A stretch of DNA of 64,000 nt from Miltoncostaea oceani (GTDB lineage: Bacteria; Actinomycetota; Thermoleophilia; Miltoncostaeales; Miltoncostaeaceae), in NCBI RefSeq assembly GCF_018141545.1, contig NZ_CP064356.1:3113001-3177000 (forward strand), in the 5' to 3' direction. The translations under genes were made by a program, and so were the position numbers. Positions 26,771 to 34,923 of the stretch are shown one piece after another; positions within the stretch are counted from its first letter, which is position 1, and every line of letters begins with the position of its first letter. The notes beneath the pieces were generated by a model. That model was not told the DNA's origin. It worked only from the letters and a program-made list of their open reading frames with translations, and did no database searches.

Positions 26771-27058
26771 GAGTTCGCCCAAGGTCCTAAGCATCCATTG
26801 CTGCGCTCGAACGCGCCGCCGGGCGTGAGCCGACGCCGCCGCCCGGACCCGCGCGGGAGGCCCAGCCAGTAGCGACGCTTTGCCGGCCCGCCGCGGGCTC
26901 GACCCGTCCGACTGGCGGTTACGCAACCCCCGCACAGCCGGTCCTTCGCGGGCGATCGCCCCCGCCGCCGCGTTCGTGGCGGTCCAGCGCTTCCGGGCGA
27001 GCATGCTCCCGGTGGTCGGGGTCTGCGCACCCGTCGGTCCGCTGGCCGAGGTGCTCGC

Positions 27059-28056
27059 CTAGGAGGACCTCGGCCGCGCCGGGGCGGTGCGGACGATCGC
27101 CTCGCCGAAGAACTCCACCTCGTCGCGGAGGCGCTCGGTGACGCGCTCGCTGATCCGGTGGCCCTCGGCGACGTCCATGCCGCCATCGACCTCGGCGTCG
27201 ATCTCGGCCCTGATCACGTGCCCCTGCCAACGGGCCCGCACCCCGGGTAGCCCCCGCACACCCTCGGTTCCGGCCGCCACGTCGCGGATCCGCTCCGCGA
27301 CCGCAGGATCGACCCCGTCGAGCAGCCGCTCGCCGATGCTCTTCGCCGCATCCCAGACGATCTTCAGGATGACCGCGCGGATCAGCAGGCCGACGACGGG
27401 GTCGGCGGCGGGCCAGCCGAACGCGACGCCGATCGCGCCGACGACGACCGCGAGGGAGGTGAACCCGTCGGTCCGTGCGTGGTACCCGTCGGCGACGAGG
27501 GCCGCCGAGCCGATCTGGCGGCCCACCCGGATGCGGAAGATCGCCACCGCCTCGTTGCCGACGACGCCGATCACCCCTGCGAGCGCGACCGCCCAGAGCA
27601 ACTGCACGTTCTGCGGGTCGAACAGGCGCCGGATGGACTCGTAGGCCGCGAAGACGGCGGAGAATAGGATCAGCCCGATGATGACGAGGCCAGCGAGGTC
27701 CTCGGAGCGGTGCAGTCCGAAGGGGAAGCGAGCCGTCGGGGGCCGGTGTGAGAGCAGGAAGGCGATGACGAGGGCACCGCCGAGAGGGCGTCGCCGACGT
27801 TGCGGACCGTGTCCGCCAGGAGGGCGACGGAGCCGGTGATGACGACGATCACGACCTGGAGCGCGGCCGTCACCCCGAGTCCCACGAGCGACCACTCCAA
27901 GGCCCAGAGCCCGCGCTCCGACGAGGCGATCGCCGGATCCACGGTCCCGTGGCGGTGCCCGTGCGGCCCGTGATGCCTATGCGTGGGGTCATGCCTGTGG
28001 TGGCCGTGTTCCTCGTGGCCGGACGCGGCCCCCCTCCGACGCACGCGGCCGATCAC
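27059..28056 (-). pseudogene. Cation diffusion facilitator with one frameshift
   Basis: The start is GTG 28056, overlapping the ArsR stop. The N-terminal 36 residues are extremely His-rich (HEEHGHHRHDPTHRHH and more), as in zinc CDF proteins. The first helices read VIVVITGSVALLADTVRN and VGDAL. Near 27782 the frame shifts (two extra bases or one missing) and the protein continues as GGALVIAFLLSHRPP, LVADGYHARTDGFTSLA (HxxxD metal site) and a C-terminal cytoplasmic domain, ending 27059. If the shift is a sequencing error the protein is a normal CDF; if real, the zinc exporter of this pair is lost. Confidence 0.75.
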
Positions 28057-28370
28057 GCGACGACCCGGCGGTGGCCGGGTGTCGCCGCGAGCCCGAGCCG
28101 GGTGTGCTCGGTGTGGGAGACGGCCTGGTCGAGCAGCTCGGCGACGTGGTCGTCGTGCAGGGCGTAGACGACCGTCCGTCCGTCCCGGGCACCGGCGACC
28201 AGGCCGAGCAGGCGCAGCACCCTCAACTGGTGCGACACCGCCGACTGCTCCATGCCGAGGTGGGCGGCGAGCTCGGTGACCGTGCACTCCGACTCGCGGA
28301 GCCGCCCGAGGATCATCACGCGGCTCGGCGTCGCGAGGGCCTGCATGACACGCGCGATCTCCGTGGCCAC
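28053..28370 (-). CDS. ArsR/SmtB-family zinc-type repressor
   Basis: A longer frame starts at TTG 28442, but that TTG is part of a consensus promoter, so the protein must start further in. GTG 28370 gives 105 residues: the core begins ATEIARVMQALATPSRVMIL, with recognition helix GMEQSAVSHQLRVLR. A DDH-x10-HTEH segment near the C-terminus completes the DxHx10HxxH alpha-5 zinc site. There is no alpha-3 Cys pair. It overlaps and presumably controls the CDF gene downstream. Confidence 0.82.
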   Translation of the reverse strand: MATEIARVMQALATPSRVMILGRLRESECTVTELAAHLGMEQSAVSHQLRVLRLLGLVAGARDGRTVVYALHDDHVAELLDQAVSHTEHTRLGLAATPGHRRVVA

Positions 28371-28413
28371 GACGTGATCGATCGGGTGGCGCCCGAGGTC
28401 GTGACCGTGTCCC

Positions 28414-28442
28414 GTTATAAACAAGCTTACATGAACAGTCAA
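28414..28442 (-). promoter_or_regulatory. Consensus sigma-70-type promoter of the ArsR-CDF unit
   Basis: On the reverse strand TTGACT (28442-28437) is followed, after 17 bp, by TATAAC (28419-28414). The AT-rich spacer contains GTTCAT and AAGCTT, which may be repressor half-sites. Confidence 0.7.
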
Positions 28443-28598
28443 TCATGCGATCTGTCTAGTGATCGACGACTGCAGCCCACCACGGCGGCCAGGGGAAGAG
28501 CTCTGTGCTTCCTTCACCGCGGAGAACCCCGACGGTGCGGACCCGTCCGACAGGGCGGCAAGACGGTCCGACGGGCTCCCGGGCCGATCCCGCACGGT

Positions 28599-31007
28599 TC
28601 AGCCAGGCATAGGCGCGACCTCAACGGGCGCCGGCGGGGAGGGCGAGCGGTCGTCGCCCGATTCCGAGGGGAGTGGTAGCCGCTTCAGCGCGAGGGCGTT
28701 CAGGGCGACGATGATGCTCGAGCCGGCCATCGTTATCGCCGCGATCTCGGGGCGTAGCGTCAGACCCCAGGGCTCGAAGACGCCGGCAGCGATCGGCAGG
28801 GCAAGCGAGTTGTAGCCGATCGCCCAGGCGAGGTTCTGACGCATCTTCCGCACGGTCCCGCGGGCGATCGCAACCGCCGTCGCTACGTCGAGGGGGTCCG
28901 AGCGCATGAGCACGATGTCGGCCGTCTCGACGGCGACGTCGGTGCCGGTGCCGATGGCGATGCCGACGTCGGCCTGAGCCAGCGCGGGCGCGTCGTTGAC
29001 GCCGTCGCCGACCATGGCGACCCGGCGGCCCTCGGCCTGCAGCCCCGCGACCGTCGCCGCCTTGTCGCCGGGCAGGACCTCGGCCAGCACCTCGTCTATC
29101 CCCACCTCCCCCGCGACCCGGGCGGCGGTTGCGCGGCTGTCGCCGGTCAGCATCACCGAGCGGACCTCGAGCTCTCTCAGGGCGCCGACGGCCTGAGCCG
29201 CGCTGGGGCGCCCCGCGTCGGCCAGCGCGATCGCTCCCACAGCCGTCCCGTCGACCGCGACGAGGACGACGGTGCGGCCCTCACGGGCGAGTTCGTCCGC
29301 CCGTCGTTCGAGTTCGCTCTCGGGAACACCCTCGCGGCGCAGCAGACGTGTGTTCCCGACGGCGACCCGCCGGCCGCCGACGTGTGCAACCGCCCCGTGG
29401 CCGGGCACGCTGTCGAACCGCTCGGCGACTGGGACCTCGAGTCCGCGGTCCCGTGCGTCCACCACGATCGCCTGCGCGAGAGGGTGCTCACTCTCGCGCT
29501 CGACGGCCGCGACCGCGCGCAGGAGATCGTCCTCGGCGACGCCGTCGGCGGTGATCACGCCGACGACGCTCGGCTCGCCTTTGGTGAGAGTGCCGGTCTT
29601 GTCGAACACGGCCGTGTCCACGGCCGCGGCCTGTTCGAGGGCGACGGCGTTCTTGACGAGGATGCCGCGGCGCGCGCCGAGGCCCATGCCGACCATGATC
29701 GCCATTGGCGTCGCGAGGCCGAGGGCGTCGGGGCACGTGATCACGACGACGGTGATGGCGAAGAGCAACGCCTCCTCGACCGGCCGGCCCACGACGACGT
29801 ACCAGGCGAGGAACGTCGCGAGGCCGCCGATCAACGCCACGAAGACGAGCCAGAACGCCGCCCGGTCAGCCAGGCGCTGGCCCGGGGCCTTCGAGTTCTG
29901 CGCCTCCTGCACCATCGCGACGATCTGCGCGAGGGCGGTGTCGGCCCCGACGGCGGTGGCCCGGGCGCGCAGCGTCCCGGTGGTGTTGATGGTGGCGCCG
30001 ACCAGCGCGGAGCCGGGGCCCTTGGCGACCGGGACGCTCTCGCCCGTGACGGTCGACTCGTCGACCTCGCTCTCCCCCTCGAGCACCTCGGCGTCCACGG
30101 GGACCTTCGCCCCCGGCCGGATGAGCAGGAGGTCGCCGACCACCAGGTCGGCCGTCGGCACCTCGACCGGCTCCCCGTCGCGGATGACGAGGGCGATCGC
30201 CGGGGCTAGGTCGAGCAAGGCCCGGATGGCGTCGTTGGCGCCTCCACGGGCGCGCATCTCGAGCCAGTGCCCGAGCAGGACGAAGGTGGCGAGCAACGCG
30301 GCGGCCTCGTAGAAGACCTCGCCCTCGATCCAGAACGTCGCGGCGACCGAGTAGATCCATCCCGCGCCGATCGCCACGGCGACCAGCACCATCATGTCGA
30401 GGGTGCGTGCACGAAGCGCGATCCACGCCCCGTGGAAGAAGATCCACGACGAGTAGAAGACGACCGGCAGGCTGAGGATCAGCTGCAGGACGTCGCGGTC
30501 GATCCCGAACGGGGTGCCGAGATCGAGCCCGAGCACGTCCGTGCCCAGGGGCGACCAGAGCACGATCGGGATCGCGAAGAGCAGGGCCACCAGAACCCGG
30601 TTGCGCATGTCGCGGGCCATGCCGTCCATCGACATGCCGGCATGTCCGCCGTGGCCGCCGCCGTGCGCCTCGTCGGCACGGTGGACCGCCCCGTCGTGAC
30701 CAGCGGCCCCTTCGTCCACGTCGTCGCCCATCGGGTCGCAGACGTGGCCGGGGACCGAGCGCCCCGCGCAGTGGTAGCCGCACTCCTTGACCCAGGCGCT
30801 CAAGTCCGGAACAGAGGTGCGGCCGGGGTCGTAGGTGACGGTCGCCGTCTGCGCGACCGGGTTCGCCTCGATCGCAATCACTCCGGGCCGGTGCCCGAGC
30901 ATCCGCTCGACGACGTCCTTCTCGCTGGCGTAGTGCAGCCCGCCGACGTGGATGACCTCCGTGCGCAGCGCGGTGTCCGCGGCCGTCCGGCCGGTGGGGG
31001 TGCTCAT
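28599..31007 (-). CDS. P1B-type ATPase with CPD membrane motif, copper-regulon member
   Basis: The 802-residue protein has an HMA-like N-terminal fold (residues about 15-80) that lacks CxxC: GLHYAS stands where GMTCxxC is expected. A His/Met-rich stretch follows (about 104-130). The catalytic core is complete: TGES (321-324), DKTGT (Asp469), SEHPLA and GDGVNDAPAL. The membrane metal site is Cys-Pro-Asp (425-427), neither CPC nor the CPH of CopB-type pumps. It is encoded 4 bp after CsoR on the same transcript. Copper export is likely from context, but the motif allows a different ion or oxidation state. Confidence 0.85.
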   Translation of the reverse strand: MSTPTGRTAADTALRTEVIHVGGLHYASEKDVVERMLGHRPGVIAIEANPVAQTATVTYDPGRTSVPDLSAWVKECGYHCAGRSVPGHVCDPMGDDVDEGAAGHDGAVHRADEAHGGGHGGHAGMSMDGMARDMRNRVLVALLFAIPIVLWSPLGTDVLGLDLGTPFGIDRDVLQLILSLPVVFYSSWIFFHGAWIALRARTLDMMVLVAVAIGAGWIYSVAATFWIEGEVFYEAAALLATFVLLGHWLEMRARGGANDAIRALLDLAPAIALVIRDGEPVEVPTADLVVGDLLLIRPGAKVPVDAEVLEGESEVDESTVTGESVPVAKGPGSALVGATINTTGTLRARATAVGADTALAQIVAMVQEAQNSKAPGQRLADRAAFWLVFVALIGGLATFLAWYVVVGRPVEEALLFAITVVVITCPDALGLATPMAIMVGMGLGARRGILVKNAVALEQAAAVDTAVFDKTGTLTKGEPSVVGVITADGVAEDDLLRAVAAVERESEHPLAQAIVVDARDRGLEVPVAERFDSVPGHGAVAHVGGRRVAVGNTRLLRREGVPESELERRADELAREGRTVVLVAVDGTAVGAIALADAGRPSAAQAVGALRELEVRSVMLTGDSRATAARVAGEVGIDEVLAEVLPGDKAATVAGLQAEGRRVAMVGDGVNDAPALAQADVGIAIGTGTDVAVETADIVLMRSDPLDVATAVAIARGTVRKMRQNLAWAIGYNSLALPIAAGVFEPWGLTLRPEIAAITMAGSSIIVALNALALKRLPLPSESGDDRSPSPPAPVEVAPMPG

Positions 31008-31011
31008 CGGG

Positions 31012-31326
31012 CTACCTCCGCCCGACCAGGCGGGTGAGCGCCGTCATCAGCTCGGCGCGCATCTCCTCCTGGTTCTCGGTTGCGGCGCCCAGGACGCAAT
31101 GGCGGGTGTGCTCGTCCACCAGCGCCAGGGCGACCTTATCGAGCGCCGCCTGGGCCGCGCTGATCTGTTGGAGCACGTCGAGGCAGTAGCGGTCGTCCTC
31201 GACCATCCCGGCAATCCCGCGCACCTGCCCCTCCACGCGGCGCAGACGCTTGAGGATCCCGCTCTTCGCGCCGGCCGCGGCGTACCCGGGGTCGGTGAGT
31301 CTTGGGGTGTTCTGGGAATTCGTCAT
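31012..31326 (-). CDS. csoR: CsoR-family copper-sensing repressor
   Basis: The 104-residue all-helical protein has the DUF156 signature KRLRRVEGQVRGIAGMVE and the Cu(I) ligand triad Cys48, His73 and Cys77 (YCLDVLQQ and DEHTRHC). Cu(I) binding releases CsoR from G-tract operators. Two such sites occur in the intergenic region upstream, shared with the divergent copZ operon. It forms an operon with the CPD-type ATPase. Confidence 0.9.
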   Translation of the reverse strand: MTNSQNTPRLTDPGYAAAGAKSGILKRLRRVEGQVRGIAGMVEDDRYCLDVLQQISAAQAALDKVALALVDEHTRHCVLGAATENQEEMRAELMTALTRLVGRR

Positions 31327-31335
31327 GGGGCGACC

Positions 31336-31391
31336 TTGACATACATGGGGGGAGTATTCAAGATGGCGTCGTCAGTTACTCCCCCCCAGTA
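31336..31391. promoter_or_regulatory. Divergent copper promoter with two inverted CsoR-type sites
   Basis: Site 1 (31342-31356) is TACATGGGGGGAGTA and site 2 (31377-31391) is TACTCCCCCCCAGTA. Each is a G-tract flanked by TAC/GTA as in CsoR operators, and they are near mirror images. TTGACA at 31336-31341 with CAAGAT 17 bp later serves the rightward operon, so site 1 lies in its spacer. AAGGAG at 31391-31396 is the copZ ribosome-binding site. Confidence 0.7.
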
Positions 31392-31405
31392 AGGAGACGA
31401 CCGCG

Positions 31406-31612
31406 ATGTCGGACGAGCGCACGTATCACGTGGACGGCATGACCTGCGGTCATTGCCGCGTCGCGGTGTTGGAGGAGGTTGGCGCCCTCGCCGGCGTTGA
31501 CGAGGTCGAGGTCGATCTCGCCACCGGCCGGATGGTGGTACGCGGCGACGCCGTCGACGACGGCGCCGTCGCGACCGCGGTCGACGAGGCCGGGTACGAG
31601 GTGCGGTCGTGA
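31406..31612 (+). CDS. copZ: Copper chaperone (HMA domain)
   Basis: The 68-residue protein is a single HMA domain with DGMTCGHC (metal-binding CxxC) near the N-terminus and the usual ferredoxin-like pattern through the end. AAGGAG lies nine bases before ATG 31406. It carries Cu(I) in the cytoplasm to the CopA ATPase encoded two genes downstream. The TGA overlaps the GTG of the next gene. Confidence 0.9.
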   Translation: MSDERTYHVDGMTCGHCRVAVLEEVGALAGVDEVEVDLATGRMVVRGDAVDDGAVATAVDEAGYEVRS

Positions 31613-32475
31613 GGACACCCGTCCGCATGGCCGCCTTCGCTGCGGTCCTGGGGGTCACTTTCGGCGCGGCCGCCCTCGCGGGCGGGGCGCTCGATCCCCT
31701 TCGCGACTCCGGCGACGGCCACGGCGGCGGCCACGGCGGCGAGCACGTCCCTGTCGCGGTGGCGCCGGCCGCGGAGCACGGCCCGCCGGGGCTCGCTGTG
31801 GCCGACGACGACCTGCGCCTAGTGGCGGACACGACGACGCTCGTCCGCGGTGCGACCACGCGGTGGAGCTTCCGCGTTGTGACGGCCGACGGCGTCGCCG
31901 TGAAGGACTTCGAGGTGGAGCACGAGCGCGAGATGCACCTCATCGTCGTCCGCCGCGACCTGAGCGGCTACCAGCACCTGCACCCGCGCCGCGGCGCGGA
32001 CGGCACCTGGACCGTGGCCCTGGAGCTGCCCGAGGCGGGCGTCTACCGCGCCTACGCCGACTTCACGACGGGCGGCCGTCCGTCCACCCTGGCGACGGAT
32101 CTGTTCGTCGCCGGCGCCTTCGCGCCGCGGCCGCTCCCCGCCCCGACCCCGATCGACGAGGCGGCGGGGTACCGGGCCGACCTGTCGGCGCAGGGCGTCG
32201 CGGCGGGGGCAACCGCCGACCTTTCCTACGACCTGACCCGCAACGGCCAGCCCCTCGATCGCATCGAGCCCTACCTGGGGGCGGACGGCCACCTGGTGGC
32301 CCTTCGCGAGGGCGACCTGGCCTTCCTGCACGTGCACCCCGAGCAGTCGGGCACCGCGGGCACGATCCGCTTCGGGGCCGAGCTGCCCTCGGCGGGGCGC
32401 TACCGTCTGTTCCTGCAGTTCCGCCACGACGGCGCCGCCCGTACCGTCGCGCACACGCTGGAGGTGTCCCGATGA
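31609..32475 (+). CDS. Secreted His-rich copper-associated protein
   Basis: The 288-residue protein starts at GTG 31609, overlapping the copZ stop. It has a signal peptide ending AAALAGG, a His/Gly-rich stretch (HGGGHGGEH), then two related beta domains. Both repeat a His cluster: EMHLIVVRRDLSGYQHLHP in the first and GHLVALREGDLAFLHVHP in the second, so the protein is an internal duplication with two likely metal sites. Its stop overlaps the copA start. Extracytoplasmic copper binding is inferred from the cluster and the His pattern. Confidence 0.75.
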   Translation: MRTPVRMAAFAAVLGVTFGAAALAGGALDPLRDSGDGHGGGHGGEHVPVAVAPAAEHGPPGLAVADDDLRLVADTTTLVRGATTRWSFRVVTADGVAVKDFEVEHEREMHLIVVRRDLSGYQHLHPRRGADGTWTVALELPEAGVYRAYADFTTGGRPSTLATDLFVAGAFAPRPLPAPTPIDEAAGYRADLSAQGVAAGATADLSYDLTRNGQPLDRIEPYLGADGHLVALREGDLAFLHVHPEQSGTAGTIRFGAELPSAGRYRLFLQFRHDGAARTVAHTLEVSR

Positions 32476-34721
32476 GCGCGACGACCAACCCCTCCCCCGA
32501 GCGGGTCGAGCTGCCCATCACCGGGATGACCTGCGCCTCGTGCGCGGCGCGCATCGAGAAGCGACTGAACCGGCTGGAGGGCGTCGAAGCGTCGGTGAAC
32601 TACGCGACCGAGACGGCGTCGGTTACCTTCGACGCGGCCGTCGTCGCCCCCGAGCGCCTGGTGGAGGCCGTCGAGCAGGTGGGCTACAGCGCCCAACTGC
32701 CGACCACTCCCGACGCGGATGCCCCCTCGAGCGAGGACGAGGCAGATCCCGCGGCCCCGCTTCGCCGCCGCCTGACTTGGTCAGCCCTGCTGTCGGTGCC
32801 CGTGGTCCTGATGTCGATGATTCCTGCGCTGCAGTTCGACAACTGGCAGTGGCTCGCGCTGCAGCTGGCCACCCCGGTCGTGATCTGGGGGGCCTGGCCC
32901 TTCCACCGCGCCGCCTGGACGAACCTGCGCCACGGCGCGGCGACGATGGACACGCTCATCTCGATCGGCGTCCTCGCAGCCTGGACCTGGTCGCTTGTGG
33001 CGCTCTTCTTCCTCGGGGCCGGTGATCCCGGCATGCGGATGGGCTTCAACCTGGTGGTCGACCCCGGCGCCGCCGCCGACCACATCTACCTGGAGGTGGC
33101 CACCGTCGTGACCACCTTCCTGCTGGCCGGCCGCTACTTCGAGGTGCGCGCTAAGCGCAGCGCGGGCGCCGCCCTGCGGGCCCTCCTGGAGCTGGGTGCC
33201 AAGGAGGCCTCCGTGCTGGGTGACGACGGCGCCGAGCGCCGCGTGCCGATTGCCGACCTCACGGTGGGCGACCGCTTCGTGGTGCGCCCCGGTGAGCGGA
33301 TCGCCACCGACGGAGTCGTGGAGGAGGGATCCTCCGCGGTTGACGCGTCGCTTCTCACGGGCGAGAGCGTGCCGGTCGAGGTCGGCCCGGGCGACGCCGT
33401 CGCCGGGGCGACGATCAACGCGGGCGGTCGGCTGGTCGTGCGCGCGACGCGTGTCGGCGCCGACACCGCCCTGGCGCAGATCGGACGGCTCGTGACGGAG
33501 GCGCAGACCGGCAAAGCCCCGATCCAGCGCCTGGCCGACCGCATCTCGGCGGTCTTCGTGCCCATCGTGCTCGCGCTGTCGGTGGGAACCCTCGGGTTCT
33601 GGCTTGCCAACGGGGCGGGGGCGACCTTCGCCTTCACCGCCGCCGTGGCGGTGCTGATCATCGCCTGCCCCTGCGCCCTCGGGCTGGCCACCCCCACCGC
33701 GCTGCTGGTGGGCACGGGCCGCGGCGCCCAGCTCGGCATCCTGATCAAGGGCCTCGAGGTGCTGGAGTCGACACGCCGGGTGGACACCGTCGTGCTCGAC
33801 AAGACCGGCACCGTGACGAGCGGCGAGATGGCGCTGGTGGACATCGCCCTCGCGCCGGGGGAGGACCGCTCCGAGGTCCTTCGTCTCGTCGGCGCCCTGG
33901 AGGACGGCTCCGAGCACCCAATCGCCCGAGCGATCGCAAGGGCGGCGCGCGAGGAGCTGAGCACGCTGCCGCCGCCCGAGGGCTTTGCCAACCGCGAGGG
34001 CCTCGGCGTCGAGGGGGTCGTCGAGGGGCACGGCGTGGTCGTCGGGCGACCGGCGCTGCTGGCCGACTGGGGCCTGACGCTGGACGACGCCCTCACCGCG
34101 GCGCGGGAGCGGGCGCAGGCAAGCGGGCGCACCGCGGTCGCCGCCGCCTGGGACGGTAAGGTGCGCGCGATTCTGATCGTGTCCGACACGGTCAAGCCGT
34201 CCAGCGCCGAGGCGATCCGCCGTCTGAAGGACCTCGGCCTGCGGCCTGTCCTCTTAACCGGCGACAACGAGGCGACGGCGGGGGCCGTATCCGCCGAGGT
34301 CGGGATCGACGAGGTGATCGCCGAGGTCCTGCCCGGCGAGAAGGCCGAGGTGGTGCGTCGGCTGCAGTCCGAGGGGCGCGTGGTGGCGATGGTGGGCGAC
34401 GGCGTCAACGACGCCCCGGCGCTCGCGCAGGCCGACCTCGGCCTCGCGATCGGCACCGGCACCGACGTGGCGATCGAGGCATCCGACCTCACGCTCGTGT
34501 CGGGCGACCTGCGATCGGCCGGCGACGCCATCCGGCTCTCGCGGCGCACGCTCGGGACCATCAAGGCCAACCTGTTCTGGGCTTTCGCCTACAACGTGGC
34601 GGCCCTGCCGCTCGCGGCGCTCGGGTACCTCAACCCGGTCGTCGCGGGGGTTGCGATGGCGCTCTCCAGCGTCTTCGTCGTCTCCAACTCGCTGCGCCTG
34701 CGCCGGTTCCAGCGGGCGTGA
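32472..34721 (+). CDS. copA: Cu(I)-exporting P1B-type ATPase
   Basis: ATG 32472 overlaps the preceding stop; the open frame upstream is a shadow. The 749-residue protein has one HMA domain (GMTCASC, Cys21/Cys24), eight predicted helices, TGES, the CPC site (399-401), DKTGT (Asp443), SEHPIA and GDGVNDAPAL. Near the end, YNVAALPLAALG and MALSSVFVVSNSLRLRRF give the YN and MSSS-like signatures of Cu(I) pumps (P1B-1). It is the last gene of the copZ operon, followed by a hairpin. Confidence 0.93.
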   Translation: MSATTNPSPERVELPITGMTCASCAARIEKRLNRLEGVEASVNYATETASVTFDAAVVAPERLVEAVEQVGYSAQLPTTPDADAPSSEDEADPAAPLRRRLTWSALLSVPVVLMSMIPALQFDNWQWLALQLATPVVIWGAWPFHRAAWTNLRHGAATMDTLISIGVLAAWTWSLVALFFLGAGDPGMRMGFNLVVDPGAAADHIYLEVATVVTTFLLAGRYFEVRAKRSAGAALRALLELGAKEASVLGDDGAERRVPIADLTVGDRFVVRPGERIATDGVVEEGSSAVDASLLTGESVPVEVGPGDAVAGATINAGGRLVVRATRVGADTALAQIGRLVTEAQTGKAPIQRLADRISAVFVPIVLALSVGTLGFWLANGAGATFAFTAAVAVLIIACPCALGLATPTALLVGTGRGAQLGILIKGLEVLESTRRVDTVVLDKTGTVTSGEMALVDIALAPGEDRSEVLRLVGALEDGSEHPIARAIARAAREELSTLPPPEGFANREGLGVEGVVEGHGVVVGRPALLADWGLTLDDALTAARERAQASGRTAVAAAWDGKVRAILIVSDTVKPSSAEAIRRLKDLGLRPVLLTGDNEATAGAVSAEVGIDEVIAEVLPGEKAEVVRRLQSEGRVVAMVGDGVNDAPALAQADLGLAIGTGTDVAIEASDLTLVSGDLRSAGDAIRLSRRTLGTIKANLFWAFAYNVAALPLAALGYLNPVVAGVAMALSSVFVVSNSLRLRRFQRA

Positions 34722-34740
34722 GCACAGCCTCATGGTTGGG

Positions 34741-34774
34741 CACCGACGGGTCGCCGCTGCGCGGCCCGTCGGTG
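34741..34774 (+). terminator. Hairpin after copA
   Basis: CACCGACGGG (34741-34750) pairs perfectly with CCCGTCGGTG (34765-34774), loop 14 nt, 20 bp beyond the copA stop and followed by TTGCGTGCC. This is the likely end of the copZ operon. Confidence 0.65.
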
Positions 34775-34923
34775 TTGCGTGCCTGAGAGGAGCGACTCGA
34801 GACAGGAACGCGGAGGCACGGCCGCGTCCCCGTCGACGCGCTCCCCGTCACGGCGGCGCGGACGGCGGCGGCGACGTTCGGCACGAGGCGCTGGCCCTGC
34901 TCGTGTGGGACCGATTTACCGCG

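Noticed and set aside
26880-27062. A + strand frame resembling the end of an EamA-type transporter (MLPVVGVCAPVGPLAEVLA), with a reverse frame that also reads VLLGEHLG
   Set aside because: The match is a few residues, both strands give equally vague resemblance, and no upstream helices of such a transporter can be found.
31321-31405. A riboswitch in the copper intergenic region
   Set aside because: The region is short and fully explained by promoter, two CsoR-type sites and a ribosome-binding site.
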